Origin: Fimenecus sp036652055
GTDB lineage: Bacteria; Bacillota; Clostridia; Oscillospirales; Acutalibacteraceae
NCBI GenBank assembly: GCA_036652055.1
Contig: JAVVWP010000007.1
Span: forward strand, 1-64,000
DNA length: 64,000 bases
Direction: 5' to 3'
Numbering within the stretch: position 1 is the stretch's first letter; every line of letters begins with the position of its first letter. The notes beneath the pieces are model-generated. The model had not been told where the DNA came from. It ran no database searches and saw only the letters and a list, made by a program, of their open reading frames with translations. A program made the translations under genes and the position numbers. Shown in pieces: positions 50,524-59,556 of this stretch.

Positions 50524-51897
50524 TTAAATTTTATTAACATCAGGCAAACGGCTAAAGCCATATTCCAAATCTTCATCAGAAGGAATATAATCAGTCATTT
50601 CCTTATCCATAAATGCGGTATATGCCTTCATATCGAAATATCCTGTTCCTGTAAGTCCAAAAAGAATTGTTTTTTCTTCGCCTGTTTCTTTGCATTTAAG
50701 AGCCTCGTCAATTGCAGTACGAATGGCATGGGCGCTTTCAGGAGCTGGAAGAATTGTTTCTATTTTTGCAAAATATGTAGCGGCTTCAAAAACTTTGGTT
50801 TGTTCAACCGAAACAGCCTCCATATATCCATCATGATAGAGTTTTGAAAGAATTGGCGACATTCCGTGATAGCGAAGTCCGCCTGCGTGGTTTGGAGATG
50901 GTAAAAATTCACAGCCTAAGGTATACATTTTAGCGAGTGGAGTTATTTTTCCTGTATCGCAGAAATCATAAGCGTATTTTCCCCTTGTGAGTGATGGGCA
51001 GCTTTTCGGCTCTACTGCGATAATTCGTGGATTAGTTTTACCTAAAAGTTTATCTTGCATAAAAGGTGCAATAATTCCAGCAAGGTTTGAACCGCCACCT
51101 GCACAGCCGATTATAATGTCAGGATATTCACCATATTTTTCCATTGCAAGCTTGCTTTCAAGCCCTATAATTGATTGATGCAGTGCAACTTGATTGAGAA
51201 CAGAACCCAAAACATATCGACAGCCTTCAGTTTCAAGGGCAATTTCAACTGCCTCTGAAATAGCAGTTCCGAGGCTTCCCGAGCAGTTAGGATCTTTTTC
51301 TAAAATTTTTCTGCCTGCCTTTGTTGATGGGCTTGGACTTGGAATAACAGTTGCACCAAAGGTTCTTATAATATCACGCCTAAACGGTTTTTGGTCATAA
51401 GAGGTTCTAACCATATAAACTCTAAGGTCAAGGTCATAATGCGCACACGCCTCGGCAAGAGCTGTTCCCCACTGACCTGCACCAGTTTCAGTTGAAAGCT
51501 TTGTAAGCCCTTGCTTTTTTGCATAATATGCTTGAGCAATGGCAGAATTAAGCTTATGACTTCCCGAAGTATTGCTTCCCTCGAATTTATAATAAATTTT
51601 AGCAGGAGTTTTTAGTGCCTTTTCAAGATTATATGCACGAATAACAGGTGACGGGCGATAAACTTTATACATTTCTAAAACATCTTCTGGAATATCAATA
51701 TAACGAGTTTCGTTGTCAAGCTCCTGATGTGCAAGCTCATCACAAAAAACAGGACGCAAATCCTCCTCGGTTGCAGGATTTAATGTTTTAGGGTTAAGCA
51801 TAGGGGCAGGGAGGTCTTTCATATCAGCACGAAGGTTGTACCATTGTGTTGGCATTTCGTCCTCAGTTAGGAATATTCTATGTGGAATTTTAGCCAT
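50524..51897 (-). CDS. TrpB-like pyridoxal-phosphate enzyme (TrpB2)
   Basis: A 457-residue PLP enzyme of the TrpB2 group, longer than the usual TrpB of about 400 residues. The PLP lysine is in GSNTSGSHKLNSAIAQAYY, then STETGAGQWGTALAE and the phosphate loop GCAGGGSNLAG. TrpB2 enzymes join serine with indole, and often act without TrpA. No trpA or other trp gene is adjacent, so it may salvage indole or act on another substrate. It lies 10 bp downstream of malQ and is probably co-transcribed. Confidence 0.9.
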   Translation of the reverse strand: MAKIPHRIFLTEDEMPTQWYNLRADMKDLPAPMLNPKTLNPATEEDLRPVFCDELAHQELDNETRYIDIPEDVLEMYKVYRPSPVIRAYNLEKALKTPAKIYYKFEGSNTSGSHKLNSAIAQAYYAKKQGLTKLSTETGAGQWGTALAEACAHYDLDLRVYMVRTSYDQKPFRRDIIRTFGATVIPSPSPSTKAGRKILEKDPNCSGSLGTAISEAVEIALETEGCRYVLGSVLNQVALHQSIIGLESKLAMEKYGEYPDIIIGCAGGGSNLAGIIAPFMQDKLLGKTNPRIIAVEPKSCPSLTRGKYAYDFCDTGKITPLAKMYTLGCEFLPSPNHAGGLRYHGMSPILSKLYHDGYMEAVSVEQTKVFEAATYFAKIETILPAPESAHAIRTAIDEALKCKETGEEKTILFGLTGTGYFDMKAYTAFMDKEMTDYIPSDEDLEYGFSRLPDVNKI

Positions 51898-51907
51898 ATC
51901 TCTCTCC

Positions 51908-53407
51908 TTATCTTCTGAACAGTGAATTTATTTTTTTATAATATTGACTGTCAATTTGCTCAATTGTATCATTTGTAGTTCTGAATTGCCAGTTGCCACT
52001 TGCTCTGCTTGGAACATTCATTCGAGCGTCACCGCCAAAGCCACAAAGGTCTTGAAATGATATTATAGCAATTTTTGCAGACGAACGCCATACTGTTTCA
52101 ATGATTTTTCTGCAAGATTTACTTTTAAAGCCACCATCTCCCCAATTTTCGCCTTCAAATCCGCAGTAATCAAGTGCAAATCTTCTTTCTGCGGGAGTTG
52201 CTTCCCATAGCCAAGCTAAGAGGGTTGCATTATCGTGAGTTCCCACATAAGCGATTGAGTTTTGAGGATAGTTATGAGGCAGATGCGTGCTGTCACCCAT
52301 AGGGTCAAATCCAAATTGAATAACTCTCATTCCAGGGAATTTTGTGTTTTCTAAAAGTTCAATAACATCTTCGCCAAAAGTGCCGAGGTCCTCTGCAATA
52401 ATAGGATAATCTTTGATTTTTTCACCGATAGCATCAAACAATTTCATTTTAGGACCATCAAGCCATTCGCCTGTCTTTGCAGTTTCACTTTTGCTGTCAA
52501 CCGCCCAATATGAGGCAAAGGCTCTGAAATGGTCAATTCTAACCATATCGAAAATCTTTTGAGAGGCTAAAATCCTGTCGCACCACCATGAAAAATCGGT
52601 GCGTTCCATTTCGTTCCAGTCATAAAGAGGGTTTCCCCAAAGTTGACCATCAGCCGAAAAATAATCAGGAGGAACGCCAGCTACACGCTTTCTTTCAAAA
52701 GTTTTGTCATCAATTTCAAAAAGTGAGCGATTACTCCAAACATCACAGCTATCAAATGAAACATACACAGGCATATCGCCCAAAATTTTAACGCCTTTTT
52801 CATTCGCATAGTTTTTTATTTCCTGCCACTGCGAAAAAGCAATAAACTGAACGAATTTATAAAAATTCTGCAAAGAGATTAATTCACTGTCATTTTTTTC
52901 TAAAAGTTCGTATCGGGCATATTTTTCTTCCCATTCAAACCACGGAGCTCCACCGTTTTTTTCTTTTAGCGCTTCATATAATGAATAGGCGTTTACCCAT
53001 TCGTTTGTGAGGCAGAAATTTTCAATTTTTTCTTTTAAATCCGAATTTATATTTTTAAATGCAAGCCTTAAAAGCGATAAACTTTTATTATAAGCAAAGT
53101 CATAATCTGTTGTATAAGGTGAATTTGGATACACGCTGTTTTCTAATTCTTCTTTAGAAATAAGCCCTATTTTAAACAAGCCTTCAGGATCAATTAGCAT
53201 ATGAGAAATTGCAAATGCCGAGTTTGAGGCATAGGGTGAGCCAAATAAATTAGGCGGATTAAGTGGAAGCACCTGCCAAACAGAAAACCCCATTGATTTG
53301 ATTTTATCTATAAAATATTTAGCGTTTTCGCCCATAACACCTATTCCATATTTTGAAGGAAGTGAGGTTATATGCATTAAAACTCCCGATGCTCTGTTTT
53401 TGAACAT
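51908..53407 (-). CDS. malQ: 4-alpha-glucanotransferase (amylomaltase)
   Basis: A 499-residue GH77 enzyme that transfers maltosyl units between alpha-1,4-glucans. RASGVLMHITSLPSKYGIGV at the start, WQVLPLNPPN, RIDHFRAFASYW (nucleophile Asp), IIAEDLG (acid Glu) and VGTHDNATL (Asp) are all present. It lies between the YfcE-type phosphodiesterase and trpB2 on the minus strand. No other maltose genes are adjacent; a GH31 alpha-glucosidase is about 7 kb away. Confidence 0.95.
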   Translation of the reverse strand: MFKNRASGVLMHITSLPSKYGIGVMGENAKYFIDKIKSMGFSVWQVLPLNPPNLFGSPYASNSAFAISHMLIDPEGLFKIGLISKEELENSVYPNSPYTTDYDFAYNKSLSLLRLAFKNINSDLKEKIENFCLTNEWVNAYSLYEALKEKNGGAPWFEWEEKYARYELLEKNDSELISLQNFYKFVQFIAFSQWQEIKNYANEKGVKILGDMPVYVSFDSCDVWSNRSLFEIDDKTFERKRVAGVPPDYFSADGQLWGNPLYDWNEMERTDFSWWCDRILASQKIFDMVRIDHFRAFASYWAVDSKSETAKTGEWLDGPKMKLFDAIGEKIKDYPIIAEDLGTFGEDVIELLENTKFPGMRVIQFGFDPMGDSTHLPHNYPQNSIAYVGTHDNATLLAWLWEATPAERRFALDYCGFEGENWGDGGFKSKSCRKIIETVWRSSAKIAIISFQDLCGFGGDARMNVPSRASGNWQFRTTNDTIEQIDSQYYKKINSLFRR

Positions 53408-53421
53408 TAAAAAACTCCTAA

Positions 53422-53892
53422 TTAATTATTTAAATTACAGGTAAAGCAAACAATCCCTGCATCTGTAATGTCAACTATGCCATAAAAACCCTCTCTAATG
53501 CTACCAGGACACATAATATGAACGCCATCAACATAAGTTTTCATCGCAGTATGAGTATGCCCATACAAAGCAATATCCGCTTTATTTTCTTTTGCAGCTA
53601 AGATTAACTCGTCAAGCCCATATTTGACATATTTTGTATGCCCATGAACAAAATAGATTTTCTTTTCGCAAAACTCCATTGTCATTTCTTTAGGAAGATT
53701 TGAACCATAATCGCAGTTACCACAAACCGCAAAAGTTTTTACCCCGTTTAACATTTCATTATTAAGCAAAGAGTTAAAATCATATTCACCGTCACCTAAG
53801 AATAAAATACAATCAATATTTTTGTATAGTGACAGGGCGATTTTCATAGAAATGCAATCTCCGTGGGAGTCAGAAAAAACAAGTATCCGCAA
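53422..53892 (-). CDS. YfcE/MJ0936-type phosphodiesterase
   Basis: A 156-residue single-domain metallophosphoesterase. ILVFSDSHGD, FLGDGEYD, VCGNCDYG (GNxD), VHGHTKYV and LYGHTHTA give the metal ligands in order. Small members of this family hydrolyse phosphodiesters such as cyclic nucleotides. The start chosen is TTG at 53892 with AGGGGG seven bases upstream; the ATG at 53916 lies before that site. It is 14 bp upstream of malQ. Confidence 0.85.
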   Translation of the reverse strand: MRILVFSDSHGDCISMKIALSLYKNIDCILFLGDGEYDFNSLLNNEMLNGVKTFAVCGNCDYGSNLPKEMTMEFCEKKIYFVHGHTKYVKYGLDELILAAKENKADIALYGHTHTAMKTYVDGVHIMCPGSIREGFYGIVDITDAGIVCFTCNLNN

Positions 53893-53950
53893 GTCTATTC
53901 CCCCTTTTTTAAGCATATTAATATTATATCAAATAAAGAGGGTGATTTCA

Positions 53951-54157
53951 ATGAAAAATAATGAAGACAATATGAAAAACATTATAAATGAATTGAGTGG
54001 AAAAACCACAGCACAGGCAGAGGATTTTTTAATGAAAAAGCTAAATCCATCACAGTCTAAAAAGCTTAATGAAATTTTAAGCAACGAAGCGGCAGCAAAA
54101 GAACTGCTGTCAACTCCAGAGGCACAAGAGCTTTTGAAAAAATTAATGGGGAAATAA
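53951..54157 (+). CDS. Small helical protein, unknown function
   Basis: A 68-residue charged, helical protein without Cys or membrane segment. The frame starts at ATG 53951 after GAGGGTGAT, divergent from the phosphodiesterase. The repeated pattern LNEILSNEAAAKELL, then PEAQELLKKLM, looks like two amphipathic helices. I know no function. It is followed by a bidirectional terminator. Confidence 0.6.
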   Translation: MKNNEDNMKNIINELSGKTTAQAEDFLMKKLNPSQSKKLNEILSNEAAAKELLSTPEAQELLKKLMGK

Positions 54158-54203
54158 AAATTTTTGCCATTTAAAAAAGGTCACACAGCTTAAAAATATA
54201 AAA

Positions 54204-54250
54204 TAAAAACTGCACCTTTGCCTTTTTGGGGCCTTGGTGCAGTTTTATTT
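54204..54250. terminator. Bidirectional intrinsic terminator
   Basis: An 11-bp stem AAAACTGCACC/GGTGCAGTTTT with a 19-nt loop, T-rich on both outer sides. It serves the small helical protein and the convergent isomerase operon. Confidence 0.75.
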
Positions 54251-54333
54251 TGGAGCTTTGTAAAACATCAGGGGAAATAGATATTTACAAAGTAGAAGTG
54301 TACGAACAAGGCAATATAGCCAATAGATGGTTT

Positions 54334-55077
54334 TTAACTATTGAGTGATTTTAACATATTTACATCTTTTAGAAACTGCTTTTCGCTGTCTTTTTTTGTG
54401 AATTCTAAAATAAAATTACAATTAATTCCTGCCATATTAATAACATCAAGATATTCTTTCCACAACTTTTTTCCACGCTTTAATGAAAATCTTCTTCCGC
54501 TTTTTGCCCAGTGAAAAATATGGGCTGTAACGAGATTTGGCAAAACGCTTTTTAAATTTTCTAAATCATTTCCGCTATAAAGAGGCTGCCAATAGGTTTT
54601 AATATTATCTTCATTACACTCTGCTATAAAGTCGTTACTGCTCTGCGCCGAATCATTGAAAGTATTATTATGAAATTCAAAACCAATGGTTTGATTATAC
54701 TTTTTGGCAATATCTGAAAGCGTTTTCACTTCATCAACCATTTCTAAAAATTCGTTGGTTGATGTTTTTTTACTGCTCTTTTCACCGAGCCATATTCTAA
54801 TTAGTTTTGAGCCGATAATATCGCTTATTTGGCATATTCTATCAAAGCGTTCAAAGTCTTTTTCGCCTACACGATAATAACTGCCATATGAAACCGCTTT
54901 CATATTTGAAATATCAAGGCTTCTTTTTATTTCTTTTGCATATTCTATATTATCGTCGGGCAGATGAACATCACCGCCTATTTCAAGGCAATTGATATTT
55001 GCATCTTTTGCAATTTTTAGAACTTCATCAAATGATTTCTTTCTGAAAGTTACGCTTGTAAATCCTATATTATTCAT
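54334..55077 (-). CDS. Sugar phosphate isomerase/epimerase family protein
   Basis: A 247-residue xylose-isomerase-like TIM-barrel protein. IGFEFHNN (Glu, His), TAHIFHWAKSGRR and FILEFTK (Glu) are probable metal-ligand segments. Members isomerise or epimerise sugars, inositols or keto acids. The start is ATG at 55077 with AAAGGA upstream; the ATG at 55095 lacks a site. It is the third gene of an operon with a dehydrogenase and a DUF2264 protein, probably sugar or uronate breakdown. Confidence 0.82.
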   Translation of the reverse strand: MNNIGFTSVTFRKKSFDEVLKIAKDANINCLEIGGDVHLPDDNIEYAKEIKRSLDISNMKAVSYGSYYRVGEKDFERFDRICQISDIIGSKLIRIWLGEKSSKKTSTNEFLEMVDEVKTLSDIAKKYNQTIGFEFHNNTFNDSAQSSNDFIAECNEDNIKTYWQPLYSGNDLENLKSVLPNLVTAHIFHWAKSGRRFSLKRGKKLWKEYLDVINMAGINCNFILEFTKKDSEKQFLKDVNMLKSLNS

Positions 55078-55098
55078 AATTTTTCCTTTATTCATTAA

Positions 55099-56094
55099 TT
55101 ATGCCATTGTTTTAAGCATTTCTTTTGTTACTGAATAAATTGGAGGCTTACCCTCTATCAAAAGGTTAAATTCGTCTAACATAAATGCTGACATTCTCTC
55201 TCTTTCTTTTCCGGTACTGCCTGCAATATGAGGCGAAAGAATGATGTTTTTAGTGTGTCGTATTGGGCTTAGAATAATAGGAGGCTCGGGGGAAGTAACA
55301 TCTAAAAGAGCTGTTCTTGAAGAAACTTCTCGCATTGCTTTTACAAGGTCTTTTTCTTTAACCTGCTTTCCTCTGCCTGTATTTATAAATACAGCGTGGG
55401 ATTTCATAAGCTTAAAAAGGTCATAATTCAAAATGCCATAAAGTTCTTCTTTGTTTGCAAGGTGATTTGAAATGACATCACATTGTTTGAATATTTCTTC
55501 AAGAGAGGTTAGCGAAACATTTAATTCGTCTGCTCTTTCTTTAGATAAAAATTTATCATATACCAATACTTCACAATCGATATGTTTAAGTTTTTCGCAA
55601 ATAAGCGAGCCAATTCCGCCAGCTCCGATTATTCCTATTTTTGACTTGTAGTTCCCTGTACACTCATTACTGAATTTAAAACCACCATAGCGGTTGTGCT
55701 TTGCTTTTTTAACGCTTCCAAAATAGCCTTTTGACGCAAGTACGATTTGTGAAAATGCAAACTCGGCAACTGGAATTGCATTAGCTTTCCACGCACTGTG
55801 AACAGAAATACCTTCATCTAAAAACTCTTTTGCAAAGCTTTGAACGCTACCTGCGGCATAAAGAACTGCTTTGAGATTTGGAAAAAACTTTTTTATTTCA
55901 TCGTTTTTAAAATGTGGCATTCCCCAAGTTGTAAAAACATATTCAGCGTCTTTTAAAAGGTCTGGATTTTTTTCTAAGTCGCTTTTTGTAATCGTTTTTT
56001 CTAAAAGACCGAAATCACGCATAGCTTCTTTAAAATCAGCACCAAAGACAACCTTTGCATCATTTACATTGTTTGTTAAAATAGCTGTTTTCAT
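55099..56094 (-). CDS. D-isomer-specific 2-hydroxyacid dehydrogenase
   Basis: A 331-residue NAD(P)-dependent dehydrogenase. IGIIGAGGIGSLICEKL is the nucleotide site, FINTGRGKQVKEKDL carries the conserved Arg, TSPEPP the Glu and LSPHIAGST the catalytic His. The 2-oxoacid it reduces is unknown. It overlaps DUF2264 by 4 bp (ATGA) and precedes the isomerase, so all three are one operon. Confidence 0.9.
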   Translation of the reverse strand: MKTAILTNNVNDAKVVFGADFKEAMRDFGLLEKTITKSDLEKNPDLLKDAEYVFTTWGMPHFKNDEIKKFFPNLKAVLYAAGSVQSFAKEFLDEGISVHSAWKANAIPVAEFAFSQIVLASKGYFGSVKKAKHNRYGGFKFSNECTGNYKSKIGIIGAGGIGSLICEKLKHIDCEVLVYDKFLSKERADELNVSLTSLEEIFKQCDVISNHLANKEELYGILNYDLFKLMKSHAVFINTGRGKQVKEKDLVKAMREVSSRTALLDVTSPEPPIILSPIRHTKNIILSPHIAGSTGKERERMSAFMLDEFNLLIEGKPPIYSVTKEMLKTMA

Positions 56095-57278
56095 ATTTTC
56101 CCCCTATGTTCAAGCGAATCATCACCTGGGAGATTTTCACCGTTCCAAATTTTTTCCCATGTTGTCAAAGCATCATCTGAATTCCAAAACTTGTTTTTTG
56201 GGGAAAGTCCAAGCGGTAAAAACACAGCCAAGCACATATAAAGGCTACCTGTATTAGTATAATAGTTGGTAAGCTTTTCTTGTTTCCCATAAAGACCTTT
56301 TGTCAAAAAGCCATTTTCATCAAAAAGCGTATCTGCGGACATTGCTTTTTTTATAACCTTAGTAAGAGCGCATCTTGCAACATTTGAAGGAATTGTTTTA
56401 GGTAGCATTCCCATATAAGCACAATGAGCAAGCCCTTGAAATGCCGCCATTCTGTATGTAATTGACCGCCCTAAAAACGGATAGCTTCCATCGGGGGCAA
56501 TCATTCTTTCTTGAATTTCTGACAATCGTTTAATTGAATTTCTTATTTGTAGCCTATATTTTTTGCCCGTTATAAGCGGAGCTGCAAATCTTGTAACTTC
56601 TTCAAGCATTGGCTGAATAACATAGCTATTGTAATAGTCACAAGCAAGATTTTCACCGTCACCATAAACTCCGTCGCCTTTATACCATTCATAATGCTTT
56701 AAAACAGCATATTCAACTCGCATTCCATCGGCAACGCCTGTTAATTTATATCTGCACGCTTCAACCATTGCTGCAAACATAAGCCAATTACTGCAATTTG
56801 GCTTCATTAGTCTGACAAGGTCAATTGCTTTTATAATATTATCTTTAACCTCCTGTGGCTGCTTTTCCCAAAGCTCTATCGGGGCTTTTAAAATTGCACT
56901 GCAAAAATAAGCGGCATCAACTAAAGGTTGGTCGGGAGAAAGATAAGTTCCTGTTTTATTCCAAACGCAATAATCGGGACTTTTTTCATCAACTGCATTT
57001 GCCATTGCTTTTCTGGTCATTTCTCGGTATTCTGATTGAAGTTTAAGCTCTGACTCATCAGTTATCGCCGAGGATTTCAGCTCAAGCCAAGGTGCAATCC
57101 CTACAACTGTTCTGCCAATAGCTTCAAGGTATCCAACCCCTCTCTTTTTTTCACTTTTGCTAAGAGGGAGAACTTCTTTTAGCTTGCCATTAGAAGCTGC
57201 AAAAAGAACAGGATAGGCAATCTTGTTTAAAGCATCTAACCATTCTCTGCGAGTGATATTTCCAGCTTTTTCTTTCAT
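56091..57278 (-). CDS. DUF2264-domain protein, probable glycan-acting enzyme
   Basis: A 395-residue protein matching the DUF2264 pattern: ITRREWLDALNKIAYPVL at the start, AIGRTVVGIAPWLEL, KPNCSNWLMFAAMVEAC, YGDGENLACDYYNSYVI and GRSITYRMAAFQGLAH. The fold is expected to be an alpha/alpha barrel as in glycoside hydrolases and lyases, and such proteins are often beside carbohydrate genes. No signal peptide is present, so it would act on short intracellular oligosaccharides. It is first in the three-gene operon. Confidence 0.85.
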   Translation of the reverse strand: MKEKAGNITRREWLDALNKIAYPVLFAASNGKLKEVLPLSKSEKKRGVGYLEAIGRTVVGIAPWLELKSSAITDESELKLQSEYREMTRKAMANAVDEKSPDYCVWNKTGTYLSPDQPLVDAAYFCSAILKAPIELWEKQPQEVKDNIIKAIDLVRLMKPNCSNWLMFAAMVEACRYKLTGVADGMRVEYAVLKHYEWYKGDGVYGDGENLACDYYNSYVIQPMLEEVTRFAAPLITGKKYRLQIRNSIKRLSEIQERMIAPDGSYPFLGRSITYRMAAFQGLAHCAYMGMLPKTIPSNVARCALTKVIKKAMSADTLFDENGFLTKGLYGKQEKLTNYYTNTGSLYMCLAVFLPLGLSPKNKFWNSDDALTTWEKIWNGENLPGDDSLEHRGKI

Positions 57279-57370
57279 ACCAATATATCCGTTTGAACGC
57301 TAAAACCAACATAATTAAAATAGATATGCTGATTTGTGGCATCGTACCTTTCATAGTATTATTAAGTTTC

Positions 57371-57379
57371 ATTATACCA
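57371..57379 (-). promoter_or_regulatory. Extended -10 promoter for the DUF2264 operon
   Basis: On the minus strand TGG-TATAAT, an extended -10 element with no good -35, giving a leader of about 85 nt. Confidence 0.45.
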
Positions 57380-57532
57380 AACTACTAACCAATAATAAAT
57401 ACTAAAATTATGAATATATATGTAAAATGTGCTTTTGTCAAAATAATTATTACATTTGTGTAACAATGCTTGATATTAACAACAGCTACATATATAATGT
57501 ATCAAGAAACAAATTTTTAGGTAGGTGTATTT

Positions 57533-58366
57533 ATGGAAATTATAGAAGCTTTAAAAGTTATTCTCATAGGTATTGTTGAGGGAATTACAGAATGGCTACC
57601 AATCAGTAGCACGGGGCATATGCTTCTTCTTGACGACTTTATTCATCTTAATATGACAGAAGAATTTAAAGCAATGTTCCTTGTCGTTATTCAGCTTGGA
57701 GCAATACTCGCTGTTGTAGTTATGTTTTGGAAAAAGATGTTCCCTTTTGGATTTAAAGAAAAAAAACTTGTAATTAAAAAAAGCATATTTTCTATGTGGT
57801 TTAAAACAATTGTTGCGTGCATTCCCGCTATTATTGCAGGTCTTTTATTAGATGACTTGCTTGAAAAATACTTGCATACTCCTGTTGTAATTGCACTTAT
57901 GCTTATTATTTATGGCGTATTATTTATAGTTATCGAAAACTGGAACAAAAAAAGAACTTCAAAAATAAATACACTTGCTGAGATTGACTATAAAACAGCG
58001 CTTATTATCGGTGCGTTTCAAGTTCTTTCAATAATTCCTGGAACATCACGCTCAGGGGCTACAATAATAGGAGCTCTTTTAATTGGCGTTTCAAGAGTAG
58101 CAGCAGCAGAATTTACATTTTTCCTTGCAGTTCCCGTTATGTTCGGTGCAAGTGCTTTGAAAATTTTAAAGTTCGGATTTGCCTTTACCTCTGTTGAACT
58201 TTTAACACTTGTTCTTGGAATGGTAGTTGCGTTTGGAGTTTCAATTCTTGCAATTAAATTCCTTATGGGCTATATAAAGAAACACGATTTTAAAGTGTTT
58301 GGCTGGTACAGAATTGTTCTTGGTGCTATTGTTCTGTTATATTTTGGAATTAAAGCATTCGCATAA
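57533..58366 (+). CDS. uppP: Undecaprenyl-diphosphatase
   Basis: A 277-residue membrane enzyme (BacA) that dephosphorylates undecaprenyl pyrophosphate to recycle the lipid carrier of wall synthesis and gives bacitracin tolerance. GIVEGITEWLPISSTGHML and SIIPGTSRSGATIIGALL are the two signature loops with the catalytic Glu, Ser and Arg, among about eight helices. TAGGTAGGTG precedes the ATG. Confidence 0.97.
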   Translation: MEIIEALKVILIGIVEGITEWLPISSTGHMLLLDDFIHLNMTEEFKAMFLVVIQLGAILAVVVMFWKKMFPFGFKEKKLVIKKSIFSMWFKTIVACIPAIIAGLLLDDLLEKYLHTPVVIALMLIIYGVLFIVIENWNKKRTSKINTLAEIDYKTALIIGAFQVLSIIPGTSRSGATIIGALLIGVSRVAAAEFTFFLAVPVMFGASALKILKFGFAFTSVELLTLVLGMVVAFGVSILAIKFLMGYIKKHDFKVFGWYRIVLGAIVLLYFGIKAFA

Positions 58367-58392
58367 AATTAATTTTATAAGCTTAAATTAAT

Positions 58393-58420
58393 GCCTATGT
58401 CCTTTTCTTAGGACATAGGC
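58393..58420 (+). terminator. Stem-loop after uppP
   Basis: A perfect 10-bp stem GCCTATGTCC/GGACATAGGC with an 8-nt loop. The downstream T-run is poor (AAATTGTTT), so termination may be partial. Confidence 0.55.
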
Positions 58421-58433
58421 AAATTGTTTCATA

Positions 58434-58462
58434 TTGATTAATTTTGTAAATGAGCCTATTAT
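58434..58462 (+). promoter_or_regulatory. Promoter of the LexA-box gene
   Basis: TTGATT (58434-58439), a 17-nt spacer and TATTAT (58457-58462), just upstream of a LexA-like palindrome. Confidence 0.6.
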
Positions 58463-58474
58463 TTTTATTGCAGA

Positions 58475-58488
58475 CGAACATTTGTTCG
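58475..58488. promoter_or_regulatory. LexA-like SOS box
   Basis: CGAACATTTGTTCG matches the Gram-positive LexA consensus CGAAC-N4-GTTCG with perfect arms. It lies just after the predicted transcription start, where a bound repressor would block elongation. Confidence 0.7.
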
Positions 58489-58508
58489 ACAGCAGGAAGG
58501 AGTAGGCT

Positions 58509-58745
58509 ATGACATTAACAGAATTAGGGCTTGAATATGCAGAGCAGGAGAAACTACTTACAAAGCAAATTAAGGACTTTATACCAAAAGTAGCAGCAAT
58601 GACAGGAGTTGAAAAGCACCAAGGTAACAGGAGGATGCTTTGCCTCTATGAAATGCGGCGAGAGGTTCGCATAACGGCAGATACTCTTAAAAACTATTAT
58701 ACTAATAAATCAGAACATCGTGTTTACCACAGAAATGGACAATAA
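58509..58745 (+). CDS. Small protein of unknown function behind a LexA-like box
   Basis: A 78-residue soluble protein, not recognised. It is helical and charged, with no membrane segment and no LysM, which separates it from YneA-type division inhibitors. AAGGAG lies six bases before the ATG, and a perfect LexA-type palindrome lies 20 nt upstream of the ATG, so damage-induced expression is predicted. It is monocistronic: the next promoter lies at 58784. It could act on DNA, replication or a toxin-antitoxin partner; nothing in the sequence decides. Confidence 0.65.
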   Translation: MTLTELGLEYAEQEKLLTKQIKDFIPKVAAMTGVEKHQGNRRMLCLYEMRREVRITADTLKNYYTNKSEHRVYHRNGQ

Positions 58746-58783
58746 TTTCTTTAATTTTATATTTGTAATTGTTATTTTTTCTA

Positions 58784-58812
58784 TTGATAAATTTATAACA
58801 AAACTGTATAAT
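58784..58812 (+). promoter_or_regulatory. Promoter of the Fe-S scaffold/GGGtGRT operon
   Basis: TTGATA (58784-58789), a 17-nt spacer and a perfect TATAAT (58807-58812), 33 nt before the ATG. Confidence 0.75.
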
Positions 58813-58845
58813 AACTACAAGTGTAAAATGAAAGGAGTTTAAAGT

Positions 58846-59541
58846 ATGATTAACTATTCACATGAAGTAGAAAAAATGTGCTGTGTTGCTAAAGGTCCTA
58901 ACCACGGTCCTGCGCCTATTCCTGAAGAAGGAAAATGGGTTAAGGCTTATGAAATCAAAGATATTTCAGGGCTTTCACACGGTATCGGCTGGTGCGCACC
59001 TCAACAGGGTACTTGCAAGCTTACTCTTAATATTAAGGAGGGCATTGTTGAAGAAGCTTTGGTTGAAACCATTGGCTGTTCAGGAATGACTCACTCTGCT
59101 GCTATGGCAGCTGAAATTCTTCCAGGAAAAACTCTTTTAGAATGTCTTAATACTGACCTTGTTTGTGATGCTATCAATGTTGCTATGCGTGAAATTTTCT
59201 TGCAGTTTGCATATGGTAGAACTCAATCTGCTTTCTCTGAAGACGGGCTTCCTATTGGTGCTGGTCTTGAGGATTTAGGAAAAGGGCTTCGTTCACAAAT
59301 CGGAACAATGTATTCAACTAAAGTTAAAGGCGTTCGTTATATGGAAATGGCTGAAGGCTATGTTACAAGAATGGCTCTTGACAGCGATGGACAGGTTACA
59401 GGCTACGAGTTTGTAAAAATCGGTAAGATGCTTGAGGACATTCGTCACGGAATGGATGCTGCACAGGCTCTTAAAAACAATACAGGTTCATACGGTCGTT
59501 TTGCAGATGCTGCAAAGTACATCGACCCTCGTGAAGAATAA
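58846..59541 (+). CDS. Fe-S cluster assembly scaffold protein (IscU/NifU-like)
   Basis: A 231-residue protein carrying an IscU/NifU-type N domain: CKLTLNIKEGIVEEALVETI, GCSGMTHSAAMAAE and CLNTDLVCDAINVAM. Longer than IscU (about 130 residues), with an N-terminal extension (CCVAKGPNHGP) and a C-terminal part after residue 140. Such proteins hold nascent iron-sulfur clusters. It is first in an operon with a GGGtGRT protein, 15 bp before it, an arrangement seen in anaerobes. No cysteine desulfurase is adjacent. Confidence 0.82.
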   Translation: MINYSHEVEKMCCVAKGPNHGPAPIPEEGKWVKAYEIKDISGLSHGIGWCAPQQGTCKLTLNIKEGIVEEALVETIGCSGMTHSAAMAAEILPGKTLLECLNTDLVCDAINVAMREIFLQFAYGRTQSAFSEDGLPIGAGLEDLGKGLRSQIGTMYSTKVKGVRYMEMAEGYVTRMALDSDGQVTGYEFVKIGKMLEDIRHGMDAAQALKNNTGSYGRFADAAKYIDPREE

Positions 59542-59556
59542 GGGAGGGGAATAATA

